DNA of 64,000 nt from positions 62,001 through 126,000 of the forward strand of contig NZ_CP041783.1 of assembly GCF_007567505.1 (NCBI RefSeq), in the 5' to 3' direction. This DNA is from Shewanella donghaensis (GTDB lineage: Bacteria > Pseudomonadota > Gammaproteobacteria > Enterobacterales > Shewanellaceae). The notes under the pieces were generated by a model. It made no database searches, was not told where the DNA came from, and saw only the letters and a list, made by a program, of their open reading frames with translations. Of this stretch, positions 45,546 through 55,328 are shown piece by piece (positions within the stretch are counted from its first letter, which is position 1; each line of letters starts with the position of its first letter). The position numbers and the translations under genes were made by a program.

Positions 45546-47585
45546 TTAATGCAGATCTTCGCCCCATAATCTCAGCGCTAAACCTGATGCCCGCGATGTC
45601 ACCTGTTTGCTGGCACGCTCAAATACGTAAGGTGTGCCTAAGCAAATAAAATGCTCTTTGGCGCGGGTGATCGCGGTATAAACCAACTCTTTAGTGAGTA
45701 GCTGCCACTGGGCATTACTGGGTTTTTGTGGCAACACAAAGGCGACTTTTTCAAACTCACTGCCTTGGCTTTTATGTACGGTCATCGCAAAGCAGCTGTC
45801 GTGATTTGGGAGTCTTGCAGGTTGTACTTTCAACAAGCTGCCATCGGCTTTAACGAAGTAGGCCATTAACCTTTCTGGCTTGTGTTCATCTTGTAATATC
45901 AAACCAATATCACCGTTAAACAAGCCTAAGTTGTAATCATTACTTTGAATAATAATCGGTCTGCCAAGGTAAAACTCTTGAGTGGGTTTAATCCACTGAT
46001 TCTGTTTGAGCACATTGGTAATGGCTAGGTTCATGCCATCGACGCCAAACTCACCGGATCGCATAGCGCAAAGGATACGAAATTTGTTAAAGGTATTGAT
46101 GATGTCTTCGGCGTTATTCACCGCTGTTAACTGTTCTGAATAGGCATACTGGTTATCGAGTACCTTTTGTAAATACTCTGCATAAGCCGCTACAGCAGCT
46201 TGTAATAACGCTAAGCTTTGGTTGTCAGCTTGATGCTCAATCCAAGTGAGTTCTTGATGACCATGTCGCCATTCGCGGCGAATTCCCTTGATGTCGACGT
46301 AGTTAACCGCATTGGCTAACAAGCCAATGCCGCCATCTCCTTTAAAGCGATGGCTGTGCATTAACATACATAAATTATCGCCCAGCATCGGGTTGTTATG
46401 TGTAAATTGGCCAGTGTCTTGTTGGGTTAATTGTTGCAATAGCAGTGCTTGTTGAGCCGAATAACGCATTCGCCATGGTGATGCTGTTGCCATGGAGGAC
46501 GGCAGTTGACTTTGGATGTCAGTTACTTTTAACCCTGCACAAATATCAGCTAATACTGCGCCCGCTTCAACGGATGCTAGTTGGTCTTGATCGCCCAATA
46601 ATATCAGTCGTGCCTTTTGAGGCAGGGCACTTAATAGTTTATGCATCATGGGTAAATCCACCATTGATGCTTCATCGACTACTAATAAATCTAACCTCAA
46701 TGGGTTATCTTTATGGTGCCTAAATAAATGTGAGTTAGGGATCACTCCCAACAAACGGTGCAGCGTAGCAGCTTCTTCCGGGATTTTACTGAGCGCATCA
46801 ATGAGCTCTTGTTTACCGGTCGCTTCAACTTGTTTAACTAATCTGGCTTTAGAGGCTTTAATGGATTCACTTAATCGCGCAGCTGCTTTACCCGTTGGCG
46901 CAACCAGTCGGATGGTTAATGCTGATTGGGTTAACAGTAGCAATAATAGCTTGGTGACCGTGGTGGTTTTACCTGTGCCGGGGCCGCCAGTAATCACCGC
47001 TAAGGCTTTGGTTAGCGCCGTTGCTGTGGCGACCTTTTGCCAGTTGATGCTAGTGCTTTGGCTAATAGCATTGCTTGTGTTATTTACATCGGTTTTTTCG
47101 TCGAACAAGTCATTTAAATATTGTGGTAACGTCGCAGTATCAACAGTTAAGTTTACTTGTGCCAATTGGTTTAATCGCGCCGCCACTTGGGTTTCAAAGT
47201 GATAATACTTATTTAAGTACAACCGATTGTGCTCAACAATCAATGGCTGATTTTCATCAGGCTGGCCAACACAGGCTAATGCTTCAATAGCGACACTAAG
47301 TTGCTGGTGGGTCATTGTTAACTGGCAATGGGACTCTTGTTCGCAAAAAGGGTTATTCAGATCGATATTATCGATAACTAAGCAGCTATGTTGGCTAGAT
47401 AGTTGCTGGCTTAATAGCGCACAGATTAATAATAAAAACTCGTTGTCAGCATCATCAGTGGTATCAACTTGAGCGAGCTGAGAGCTGGCCATTTCAAGGG
47501 CAAAGTGACGATCTAATGGGGTAATTAACCCTTGTTGTTGCCAATTTTTAAGTAACTGTGTCATTGGAGCGCTAAGGGTGATCAT
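45546..47585 (-). CDS. recD: RecD, 5'-3' helicase subunit of exonuclease V
   Basis: RecD is the fast 5'-3' helicase of RecBCD and responds to Chi. The 679-residue protein has an N-terminal domain and the P-loop GGPGTGKTT at about 200-208, then LLVVDEASMVDLPMM (Walker B). LILLGDQDQLASV is motif III, and FAMTVHKSQGSEFEKV and YTAITRAKEHFIC are motifs V and VI. Its start overlaps the recB stop by one base (TAATG), indicating coupling. The order recC-recB-recD on one strand, without ptrA between, is the simple form of the locus. Confidence 0.95.
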   Translation of the reverse strand: MITLSAPMTQLLKNWQQQGLITPLDRHFALEMASSQLAQVDTTDDADNEFLLLICALLSQQLSSQHSCLVIDNIDLNNPFCEQESHCQLTMTHQQLSVAIEALACVGQPDENQPLIVEHNRLYLNKYYHFETQVAARLNQLAQVNLTVDTATLPQYLNDLFDEKTDVNNTSNAISQSTSINWQKVATATALTKALAVITGGPGTGKTTTVTKLLLLLLTQSALTIRLVAPTGKAAARLSESIKASKARLVKQVEATGKQELIDALSKIPEEAATLHRLLGVIPNSHLFRHHKDNPLRLDLLVVDEASMVDLPMMHKLLSALPQKARLILLGDQDQLASVEAGAVLADICAGLKVTDIQSQLPSSMATASPWRMRYSAQQALLLQQLTQQDTGQFTHNNPMLGDNLCMLMHSHRFKGDGGIGLLANAVNYVDIKGIRREWRHGHQELTWIEHQADNQSLALLQAAVAAYAEYLQKVLDNQYAYSEQLTAVNNAEDIINTFNKFRILCAMRSGEFGVDGMNLAITNVLKQNQWIKPTQEFYLGRPIIIQSNDYNLGLFNGDIGLILQDEHKPERLMAYFVKADGSLLKVQPARLPNHDSCFAMTVHKSQGSEFEKVAFVLPQKPSNAQWQLLTKELVYTAITRAKEHFICLGTPYVFERASKQVTSRASGLALRLWGEDLH

Positions 47586-50500
47586 TATTTTTGCTCCAAT
47601 GCATTGTTGTTTGTAAATAGTGCATCTAAATCAGTGATTAATGCCAAAGGCGGTTTATCAAAAAATATTCCAGCTCCGGCGGCTTCAGGGCTCATACCAC
47701 GTAAGAAAAGGTAAAAACTGCCGCCGATATGGCGCTGATAATCATAACTTGGCATTCGCAGTGACAAGTAACGATGCAGTGCCAAGGTATAAAGAATATA
47801 TTGCAGATTATAACGGTGGCTACTAATGGCTGTTGCCATCGCATCATGGTCATAACAAGTTAAATCATCACCCAAATGGTTAGATTTATAATCAGCAATA
47901 AAATATTGTCCTTTATACTCAAAGGTTAAATCGATAAAGCCTTTTAACATGCCTTGTAGCTCGTCAAATTCAAGTCCTGAATCGTAGCCGTATTGTTGTA
48001 ATAACTGATTAAGCTGCTGGGCTTTTAATTGATTAATTGGCAGATAAAACTCCATCTCCACCAATTTTTGTTCAGGGGTTAGCTGGGCTAATGTCAGTGG
48101 TAAACCTTGATGGTTTAGCAGCTGGTTATCTTGCGCGGCATTACCTGTAATGAGGGGACTATGTAATATTTGCTGATACCACTCGATTAAGGTATCTGTC
48201 CAAATCTCTTTATCAAAACCATATTGATCCATGGCCTTGGGTAATGCTTCAGGCAATTCCACATCCGCATTGGTGAAATCAAACAGCTCTAAGACTAAAT
48301 GCATGAAGCTACCTGCATTGGCGCCGCGCTCGAAGGTAAAACGATTAATCGCGTTATCTTCAACATCAGTATCAAATGGGTTTATGTCGGTTGCCGTTTC
48401 AAATTGTGGCAGCGTTTCTTGACTAAAGTCTTCATCGTCAGCACCTGGCGCGACTTTTTCATGGGCGAGGTGTTTGACTAAACCTGAGTAACTGCCGACT
48501 CGCCATGGCGTATGGTAATCACGTTGTAAGCGTTTCGCGGCCAGTTGCTGTTGGTTATTATTGATCTCAGTTAATACCGATTCATCAATATCTTCAATAA
48601 TATCAATGCTGATGGCATCGATATCGGCGCCACTGGTTTTAATCGCTTGGGCTTTTTGTGACAGTTGCTCAAAATCGCAGTCCTTACTGATAACACCCAA
48701 TAAGTAACCAATGGCGGTTTCGTATAAGTGACTACTTACCCCCGCTTTAAGCATGCGGCTGTGGTTAGCAATGTACAAGTAGCACACATAAACAGGGCGA
48801 GTGAGGGCTACATATAAAAGTCGTAAATCTTCAGCTAGATTCTCTTGTTTGAATTGCTCCCAACCTTCTTTGCTGCCTTCAACATCCCAGATCAACTGTT
48901 CATCTTGATGGTAAAGCATAGGTGCAGGCTTGCGGCGATTGTCCCGGGCTAAACTAATAAAAGGCACCATACATACAGGGTATTCAAGTCCCTTACTTTT
49001 ATGAATGGTGACAATTTGAACCAGGTTCTGTTCGCTTTCAAGACGTAACTGTTGTTCATCATTACCTTGAGCATCAATCAGTTGTTGCTCAAACCAATTC
49101 ATTAATGCGCTGCTACCATCAAGTTCAGTGGCTTTTTGTTGTAAAAGCTCACACAGGTGGCGGAAGTCAGTTAGTCGGCGTTCACCACTTTCAGGCACGC
49201 TATCTAGGCTTGATTCAGCTTGGTTATCAGTTGTTGACTTGGCACTTGAGTTAGCTGAAAAACTAGAAAGCTGTTTAGATAAATAGCGCTTAATCAGTTG
49301 AGTTTGGTTAGCCAAACTCAACAACGCTGGCATGATGCCGCGCTTAACCCAGGTTTGATGCCAGTCAGCGAATTGGTCGAGTAAAAATTGTCGCTGCTCT
49401 TCATCTTGGTTGAACAGATGAATTTTTTGAGCGCTATAACCCATTAACTCAGTGGCTAATGCTGCTCGTAGGCAACGCTCGTCTTTGGGGCTGGCTATGG
49501 CGCGCAAGATAATGGCCAGTTCAAAGGCTTCTTGGGTATTGAATACGCTATCTCGACTTAAAAATACTGCGCCGATATTACGATCACTCAGCGCTTGTTT
49601 AATCACCGAGGCTTCGTTTTTATCTCGTACTAATACCGCGATATCTTTGGCAATTAGTGGTTTGCCATTCATGTGGCATTGATTAGTTTGCGCTTCAGTT
49701 AATAAGCGTTTTATTTCACTGGCGGCATCATTTGCAAGTACATGACGCGCAGTGGTTTTGTTTAAACCATTTTCATCTTCTGATAACAGTTTTATCCGCA
49801 GCGCTGATTGATTGTCATTGGCTTCGGTGAGCCTTTTATTGTCAGCACTCGCAGGGGTATTGACCACATCGTATGGAATCGCATCGCTGATGAACGGGTC
49901 TTTATGTTGGCTAAATAGTTGGTTAACGCCGTTGACTAATGCTGTGGATGAACGGTAATTGGTTTCGAGATTATAGTGCGCTTTAGTTTGCTTACGGGCA
50001 TGGATATAAGTGTGTATATCTGCGCCGCGAAAGGCATAAATGGCCTGTTTTGGATCGCCAATCATTAATAAGCTCAAACCATCATGTTGTGCTTGCTGCT
50101 GGTAAATGGCTGAGAAAATGTTGAATTGCAGCGGGTCGGTATCTTGGAATTCGTCAATGAGTGCTACCGGAAAGCGCGTCGCAATCGCTTTGGCTAAATG
50201 GTGCGCTGTTGATGACTCAGCATCAGCTTCTGATTCAGCTTCTGATCCAGTTCCTGATTCAAGGGCTGCTGCCAAGGTGATCAATAGATCATCTGGGGTC
50301 ATTAAGTTGCGTTGGGCTTTTTGCAGCATAAACCGCAGACGTATACCGTCACGAGCACGGATTAAAAAGGCCGGTTTTATCTGGTTTATTAGCTCAAATA
50401 AACGTTCAATATGATCCAATAAGGGCGCTTCAGATGGGGTCGGTACAGTGCCGCCTTTATTAAGTTTTAACCCTGAAAGCGCCAACATCTCTAAATCTTT

Positions 50501-51430
50501 GACTGGCGGTAAACCATGACCAGAGGCAACCCAGTTGGTTAAGCGATCTAACATCACCGCAAGCTTGGGATAGTTGTCGGCTTTTTTGCCAAATCGAGCG
50601 CCATTGAGCGGCAGGCTGTGGAGTAACTCTAATTCGGTTTCACTGTCTTTTGGCCAGCGTATTTTAAATCGCGCAAGGCTTTGTATTAGCTCATCGGATA
50701 ATTTGCCAAAGTCTTTAGGCGCAAACGATATTTGAGCTTGTGTGGCGCCAAGTAGTGGTTTGAGTTGCCATGCAAGCGTGTCAGGGTCGCCAAACTCGTT
50801 ATCAATCACCTGGGCTAATACTTGCGGCAGCGGATAGCACACCTCGCGCCAAAAATCGCGCACCGCATGGTGTAAAAACTCACTGTCATCGAGGGTGAAT
50901 TCTGATTCAAATAATAGCGATGACTCAAAAGCCATGTCAGATAAAATTCGCTGACAAAAACCATGAATGGTAAAAATGGCTGACTCATCAAGGGACTTTA
51001 ATGCCAGATCTAAGCGTCTAAGGGCAATAGCTCGCTCAGACTCGGGTACTTGTCGGTATAAAGCTTCTACAAATTCATCATTGGTGTCTAAACCAATAAA
51101 GCATTTAAAGGCAATTTGAATCCGTTTACGAATTCTATCCCGCAGCTCTTCAGTGGCGGCATTGGTGAAGGTCACAACCAATATTTGCTCACAAGTCAGC
51201 GGGGCTTTGTCTTTATCACCCAATAATAGCCGTAAATATAGCCCCGAAATGGTGTAGGTTTTTCCGGTTCCGGCACTGGCTTCAATTAAGCTTGAACCGG
51301 CAAAAGGTAGCGTCAGTGGATCCAGTTTAATGACTTTATTTTCTAATTTTGAGCTATTTGTTTCTGAATTATTAGTTTCAGAGCTAGCAGCTTCAACGTT
51401 AGTGATGTCATCGTTCTGTAATTGAGTCAT
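47585..51430 (-). CDS. recB: RecB, helicase-nuclease subunit of exonuclease V
   Basis: RecB is the 3'-5' SF1 helicase and sole nuclease of RecBCD. The 1281-residue protein starts with a 30-residue Ser/Asn-rich region, then the P-loop ASAGTGKT at 51-58, LIDEFQDTDPLQF (motif II) and LLMIGDPKQAIYAFRGAD (motif III). IVTIHKSKGLEYPVCMVPF (motif V) and LLYVALTRPVYVC (motif VI) follow. The C-terminal nuclease domain has GFIDLTFEY and the catalytic DYKSNHLG. An acidic insertion (SGTGSEAESEADAESS) interrupts the helicase domain. It overlaps recC and recD by one base each. Confidence 0.96.
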   Translation of the reverse strand: MTQLQNDDITNVEAASSETNNSETNSSKLENKVIKLDPLTLPFAGSSLIEASAGTGKTYTISGLYLRLLLGDKDKAPLTCEQILVVTFTNAATEELRDRIRKRIQIAFKCFIGLDTNDEFVEALYRQVPESERAIALRRLDLALKSLDESAIFTIHGFCQRILSDMAFESSLLFESEFTLDDSEFLHHAVRDFWREVCYPLPQVLAQVIDNEFGDPDTLAWQLKPLLGATQAQISFAPKDFGKLSDELIQSLARFKIRWPKDSETELELLHSLPLNGARFGKKADNYPKLAVMLDRLTNWVASGHGLPPVKDLEMLALSGLKLNKGGTVPTPSEAPLLDHIERLFELINQIKPAFLIRARDGIRLRFMLQKAQRNLMTPDDLLITLAAALESGTGSEAESEADAESSTAHHLAKAIATRFPVALIDEFQDTDPLQFNIFSAIYQQQAQHDGLSLLMIGDPKQAIYAFRGADIHTYIHARKQTKAHYNLETNYRSSTALVNGVNQLFSQHKDPFISDAIPYDVVNTPASADNKRLTEANDNQSALRIKLLSEDENGLNKTTARHVLANDAASEIKRLLTEAQTNQCHMNGKPLIAKDIAVLVRDKNEASVIKQALSDRNIGAVFLSRDSVFNTQEAFELAIILRAIASPKDERCLRAALATELMGYSAQKIHLFNQDEEQRQFLLDQFADWHQTWVKRGIMPALLSLANQTQLIKRYLSKQLSSFSANSSAKSTTDNQAESSLDSVPESGERRLTDFRHLCELLQQKATELDGSSALMNWFEQQLIDAQGNDEQQLRLESEQNLVQIVTIHKSKGLEYPVCMVPFISLARDNRRKPAPMLYHQDEQLIWDVEGSKEGWEQFKQENLAEDLRLLYVALTRPVYVCYLYIANHSRMLKAGVSSHLYETAIGYLLGVISKDCDFEQLSQKAQAIKTSGADIDAISIDIIEDIDESVLTEINNNQQQLAAKRLQRDYHTPWRVGSYSGLVKHLAHEKVAPGADDEDFSQETLPQFETATDINPFDTDVEDNAINRFTFERGANAGSFMHLVLELFDFTNADVELPEALPKAMDQYGFDKEIWTDTLIEWYQQILHSPLITGNAAQDNQLLNHQGLPLTLAQLTPEQKLVEMEFYLPINQLKAQQLNQLLQQYGYDSGLEFDELQGMLKGFIDLTFEYKGQYFIADYKSNHLGDDLTCYDHDAMATAISSHRYNLQYILYTLALHRYLSLRMPSYDYQRHIGGSFYLFLRGMSPEAAGAGIFFDKPPLALITDLDALFTNNNALEQK

Positions 51431-54400
51431 TAAGCTTGCTCCCCTGATGAACTTGATACGTTGAGCGTTTGGTTAACATATTCATCAAGCTCGGCGAGGG
51501 TGCCTTTGTGATAAATACTCAGCATGGGTTGTAATAACATGGCGGCTGTTTTACCAAATTCATCTTCACTAAAGTCCTCTGGGAAACTAAATAAGCGGCG
51601 GTTATGGGGGTCGTTACCTTCACCAAAACCAGACTGTTCATCTAGCCATAATGCTTGAGCTGCACGGAGTTTTTCCACATGGTCACCATCAGTTTCTACA
51701 TAGGCCAGTGCGGTACGTGGCATAAAGCATAACGGCTGCGCTTGGCCATTGAGATAAGCCTGAATGAATTGTTGTAATAATTGCTGAGCAGATCCTGCTG
51801 TAATCGCGGTAAATGCATGGAAGTGACCAATATCCAGCAGGTAGCTATGTTTATCGATTCCTGCAGCATTGAGGCATAAGTGACGTAAATAAACCCTGAT
51901 GAAATCTCGGCCATGGGCCGTGCCAGGGCGATAATTGATTTGCCCTTTTGCGTAAATATCATCGATGCGACCAATAAGATTGATCTTAGTGGTATCGGAG
52001 ATTTGAGAGCTGCACAGCCCTTCAAACACTAAATCAATATCCACTTCTTGACTGTGCTTCATGTCGCCAGTCAGATACAGCACTCTACCAATCACGTATT
52101 TAATGTCATTTTGATAGCGGTTGAGTAGTACATCATCAAATGGCGCCATCGGTAGACTACCACTGGCTTTAAGTTGATTAATGAACGCCACATCCGCATG
52201 TTCAAGTTGATTATTAACGGCGCTATCAATCAGTGCTGATTGCAGTTTATAGCGCTCTAAGGCATCTAAGTTAAATGGCTCATCATTATCGTCAGCTTGA
52301 ATGCGTAAATTGAAATCAATTTTTAGGCTGCGATTAAAAAAGAATTGCGCCGGACTTCTAAAAAATCGTAATAGGGCAGAGACTTCGATGACTTGCATCT
52401 GTAAGTCTTGGCCTGATAGTGCTTCAAGTAAGTTGTCATCAGCGGATAAATCTAACGGCGCTGCAGAGTTAAAGAAGCGGCTGTTATTACGTAAGGCTTT
52501 GGCATCGCTTGCATTAGGTGGACACCATTGATGATTATAACTTTGCTGCAGAACATGTTTATCTTGATGGTCATTGGCATCTCTTGGGGTGAACAGTTTG
52601 GCGTCAAAAGGCTGCAAAGGTTGTTGCTGTATCAAATGAGTTAATAGCGCCTTATCGGCATCACTGACTGCAATGGTTTGGCGTAAGCCTTGGCGATTTT
52701 CTAGTTCTAGTTCTAGTTCCAGCTCTTGGTTATTGCCATTTTCTTTATTAAACGCACTCTGTTTATTAAAAAAGTAGTCGGCAAAATAACACAGTTGACA
52801 ATACTCGGTTAATTCAGACACCAGCATAGAAGGGATACGCTCAGCATTATCCCGCTCAGAGTGCCCAATGTAGCTGATATAAAATTGCTCTCTAGCGGAT
52901 AATAAGGCTTCTAAAAACAAGTAACGATCGTCTAATCGACGTGAACGGTCACCCTTAATGGCGCCATTGTGGGCCATTAAGTCAAAACCAACAGGATGCT
53001 GTACTCGTGGATAAACCCCGTCATTCATACCTAGTAAACACACCACTTTAAAAGGAATTGAGCGCATCGGCATCAAGGTACAAAAGTTAACACTACCGGC
53101 AAGGTAGCGTTGACCAACTCGAGATTCATTAAGGTTTTGATTAAACCATTGCTTGAGCACTTCAACATCGAGTTCACCTTGATGACCCGCATCTTCAAGT
53201 TCAGTGCTTAAGGTGACTAAGGCTTCGCGAATGGTTTGAACTTGTTCTCGTTCGTCATCATCAGCATCAAAGAACACCTCTAATAAACCTTGTAACTGCT
53301 CAATACGTTCAAGGGTTGGACATTGGCTAGCCAGTTGCAGTTGGTACTCATCAATGGCTTCTAAGAAGTTGAGTAAGTAACCAAGGATTTGCGCCGATTG
53401 TCCTTCAACCCCTTGAACTAACAGGGAGTCATGATACAGCGCTGATTCATCGTTAAAGGCGTAACCTTGAATTAAGCGGCTAATACCAAATGCCCAAGAG
53501 TTCTGCTTAAATGCCGGAACCCCTTGTTGTAATCTGGTTTTTTCATCTCGCCCCCAACGCACATTGGCATCATCTAGCCAACGTCTAATGAGTTGTAGGG
53601 CATCATCATCAAGCTGAAACTTGCGTAAAATCGCTGGGACTTCGAGAATACTGATAATGTCAGTGAGGCCAAAACGGCTTTGGTTAATATTGAGTAAATT
53701 TAGAAAGCTGTTAATTAGTGGTGACTCTTGGGCCGCGCCTCTATCCGCAATCGCATAAGGAATATAGTAGTTGGCTGCTTTGCCTGAATCGTCATTACTT
53801 CTATGTAAACCGCTATTACTGGTGCCAAACACCGCATCAATATAAGGCGCATAAGCCGCCACATCGGGCATCATCACCACGATATCTTTGGGTTTTAGTG
53901 ACTCTTTACCATTGTCATTCGCATTGGTTGACAGCAATTCGAGTAAATGATCGTGCAGGGTTTCGACTTCGCGTAGCGGACTATGGCAACTGCGTAAGGT
54001 AATGGATTGGTCTTGCTGCTTGAGTGAGCGTCTATTACTGACATTTTGATAAAGCGTAGCATCAGGGCCAAGAGCTTGGCCTAGGGTTTCCATTTGCAGA
54101 ATATCGTATTGCACCCCTTGCAGCAGGTTTAAACTGTCAGGCGATTGATCGGGTTCAATATAACAGTCGTAACTAAAGTCAGTATGTTCTGGCGGCAGTT
54201 CGAGCATTAAATCCAGTAATTCACGGCCCATCTTGCCATTGTTAGCCAGTATCGGATTACCCACCTCAAGCTTGTTTTCCCAATCCTCACCCAGCTGTTT
54301 TCTGTCGCTGTATTGCAGCGCCATTCGCGCGCGGGCTTTAGGGTCAACAATATCGCCCCAATAGTGCTGACACGGACTCAAGGAGAACATAATCACTTCA

Positions 54401-55164
54401 ATGCGTTCAGCTAAGTGGTAAAGCACTTGCAAGGTTTGTGGCGGCATAGAAGAAATACCAAACACAAATAAACGCTCAGGCAGTGACTTAATCACCGTTT
54501 CAGGGTTTTGCAGCGCCGCAATCAAATGTTGATGTAAGTTAGCGCGATGGTAAGTACTGGCATGAAGGTGGTGCTGGTTATATTCAATCAGCGCACACCA
54601 GAGCTTAGGCTGCCAGCGCTGGTTTTCTTCCAGCTTTAGTGGCTGCTCATTTTGCTCCCAAGCTAAAATCCACTCAGGGCGATACACCAAGTATTGATCA
54701 AAAATATCAGCAATACGGCCACATAATTGATACAGCTTAATCGCATCAAAACTGCCCGCTTGCACATAAGGTAGCGCTTCATCAGTGTTATTGGCGTGCT
54801 GATTTTCAACAGGGGCTAAATAGGCTTGCAGCGGGGCAAAATCTGGGTCATCAAGTAATGGCGGTAATAAATCCATTAACTTCCACGTCATCGCCGCTTT
54901 AGTAAAGGCATTGTCTTTAGGCACATCTGGCAACAGTTCATGGCATAACTGCCAGGTAAAACTTGAAGGCAGCGGAAAGGAAAGGGCTGCAGCGATACCA
55001 TTATATTTGGCCACTTCTAAGCGCAGCCAAGTCGACATCCCCGGACTTTGTACCAATATATGTTCATTTGCGAGCAAATTAGCGTTATCCAATGGAATTG
55101 CTAACATTTTAGACAGCTGTTCAGAAAGAACTTCCATCTGATTTGATTGAATTAATCTAAGCAT
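51430..55164 (-). CDS. recC: RecC, Chi-recognition subunit of exonuclease V
   Basis: RecC (1244 residues) is an inactive helicase-nuclease fold that splits the strands and recognises Chi. It begins MLRLIQSNQMEVLSEQLSKML and has LVQSPGMSTWLRLEVAKYNGIAA, conserved in RecC. Also present are LFVFGISSMPPQTLQVLYHL, VPFIS-type central segments, and MPMRSIPFKVVCLLGMNDGVYPR in the middle. A short run of alternating Glu-Leu (from three CTAGTT units at 52701-52718) marks a slippage-prone insertion. The one-base overlap with recB shows coupling. It is the first gene of recCBD; its promoter should lie in 55165-55328. Confidence 0.95.
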   Translation of the reverse strand: MLRLIQSNQMEVLSEQLSKMLAIPLDNANLLANEHILVQSPGMSTWLRLEVAKYNGIAAALSFPLPSSFTWQLCHELLPDVPKDNAFTKAAMTWKLMDLLPPLLDDPDFAPLQAYLAPVENQHANNTDEALPYVQAGSFDAIKLYQLCGRIADIFDQYLVYRPEWILAWEQNEQPLKLEENQRWQPKLWCALIEYNQHHLHASTYHRANLHQHLIAALQNPETVIKSLPERLFVFGISSMPPQTLQVLYHLAERIEVIMFSLSPCQHYWGDIVDPKARARMALQYSDRKQLGEDWENKLEVGNPILANNGKMGRELLDLMLELPPEHTDFSYDCYIEPDQSPDSLNLLQGVQYDILQMETLGQALGPDATLYQNVSNRRSLKQQDQSITLRSCHSPLREVETLHDHLLELLSTNANDNGKESLKPKDIVVMMPDVAAYAPYIDAVFGTSNSGLHRSNDDSGKAANYYIPYAIADRGAAQESPLINSFLNLLNINQSRFGLTDIISILEVPAILRKFQLDDDALQLIRRWLDDANVRWGRDEKTRLQQGVPAFKQNSWAFGISRLIQGYAFNDESALYHDSLLVQGVEGQSAQILGYLLNFLEAIDEYQLQLASQCPTLERIEQLQGLLEVFFDADDDEREQVQTIREALVTLSTELEDAGHQGELDVEVLKQWFNQNLNESRVGQRYLAGSVNFCTLMPMRSIPFKVVCLLGMNDGVYPRVQHPVGFDLMAHNGAIKGDRSRRLDDRYLFLEALLSAREQFYISYIGHSERDNAERIPSMLVSELTEYCQLCYFADYFFNKQSAFNKENGNNQELELELELENRQGLRQTIAVSDADKALLTHLIQQQPLQPFDAKLFTPRDANDHQDKHVLQQSYNHQWCPPNASDAKALRNNSRFFNSAAPLDLSADDNLLEALSGQDLQMQVIEVSALLRFFRSPAQFFFNRSLKIDFNLRIQADDNDEPFNLDALERYKLQSALIDSAVNNQLEHADVAFINQLKASGSLPMAPFDDVLLNRYQNDIKYVIGRVLYLTGDMKHSQEVDIDLVFEGLCSSQISDTTKINLIGRIDDIYAKGQINYRPGTAHGRDFIRVYLRHLCLNAAGIDKHSYLLDIGHFHAFTAITAGSAQQLLQQFIQAYLNGQAQPLCFMPRTALAYVETDGDHVEKLRAAQALWLDEQSGFGEGNDPHNRRLFSFPEDFSEDEFGKTAAMLLQPMLSIYHKGTLAELDEYVNQTLNVSSSSGEQA

Positions 55165-55255
55165 TAATCGACTCTACAAATGATGATAAAAACCATTCTA
55201 AGAGGTTGTTATTAGGTTTGAAAGGCTTTTATCACATCGAGGGTTTAAGCGCTAA

Positions 55256-55291
55256 TTTACCAACCAAATGCTATAAGCATTCGTTGGTAAA
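55256..55291. terminator. Interrupted hairpin between the HNH gene and recC
   Basis: TTTACCAAC (55256-55264) pairs with GTTGGTAAA (55283-55291). An inner stem ATGCT/AGCAT (55268-55272, 55276-55280) lies inside. It sits 38 bases past the stop of the HNH gene and may end its transcript or separate it from recC. The T-run is poor. Confidence 0.5.
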
Positions 55292-55328
55292 ATTAACTGT
55301 TTTACCGTTTTAGATAATATTAGAAATG

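Noticed and set aside
46648..47202. 184-codon frame opposite recD
   Set aside because: It lies entirely within the recD helicase region on the other strand; composition is explained by recD codon use.
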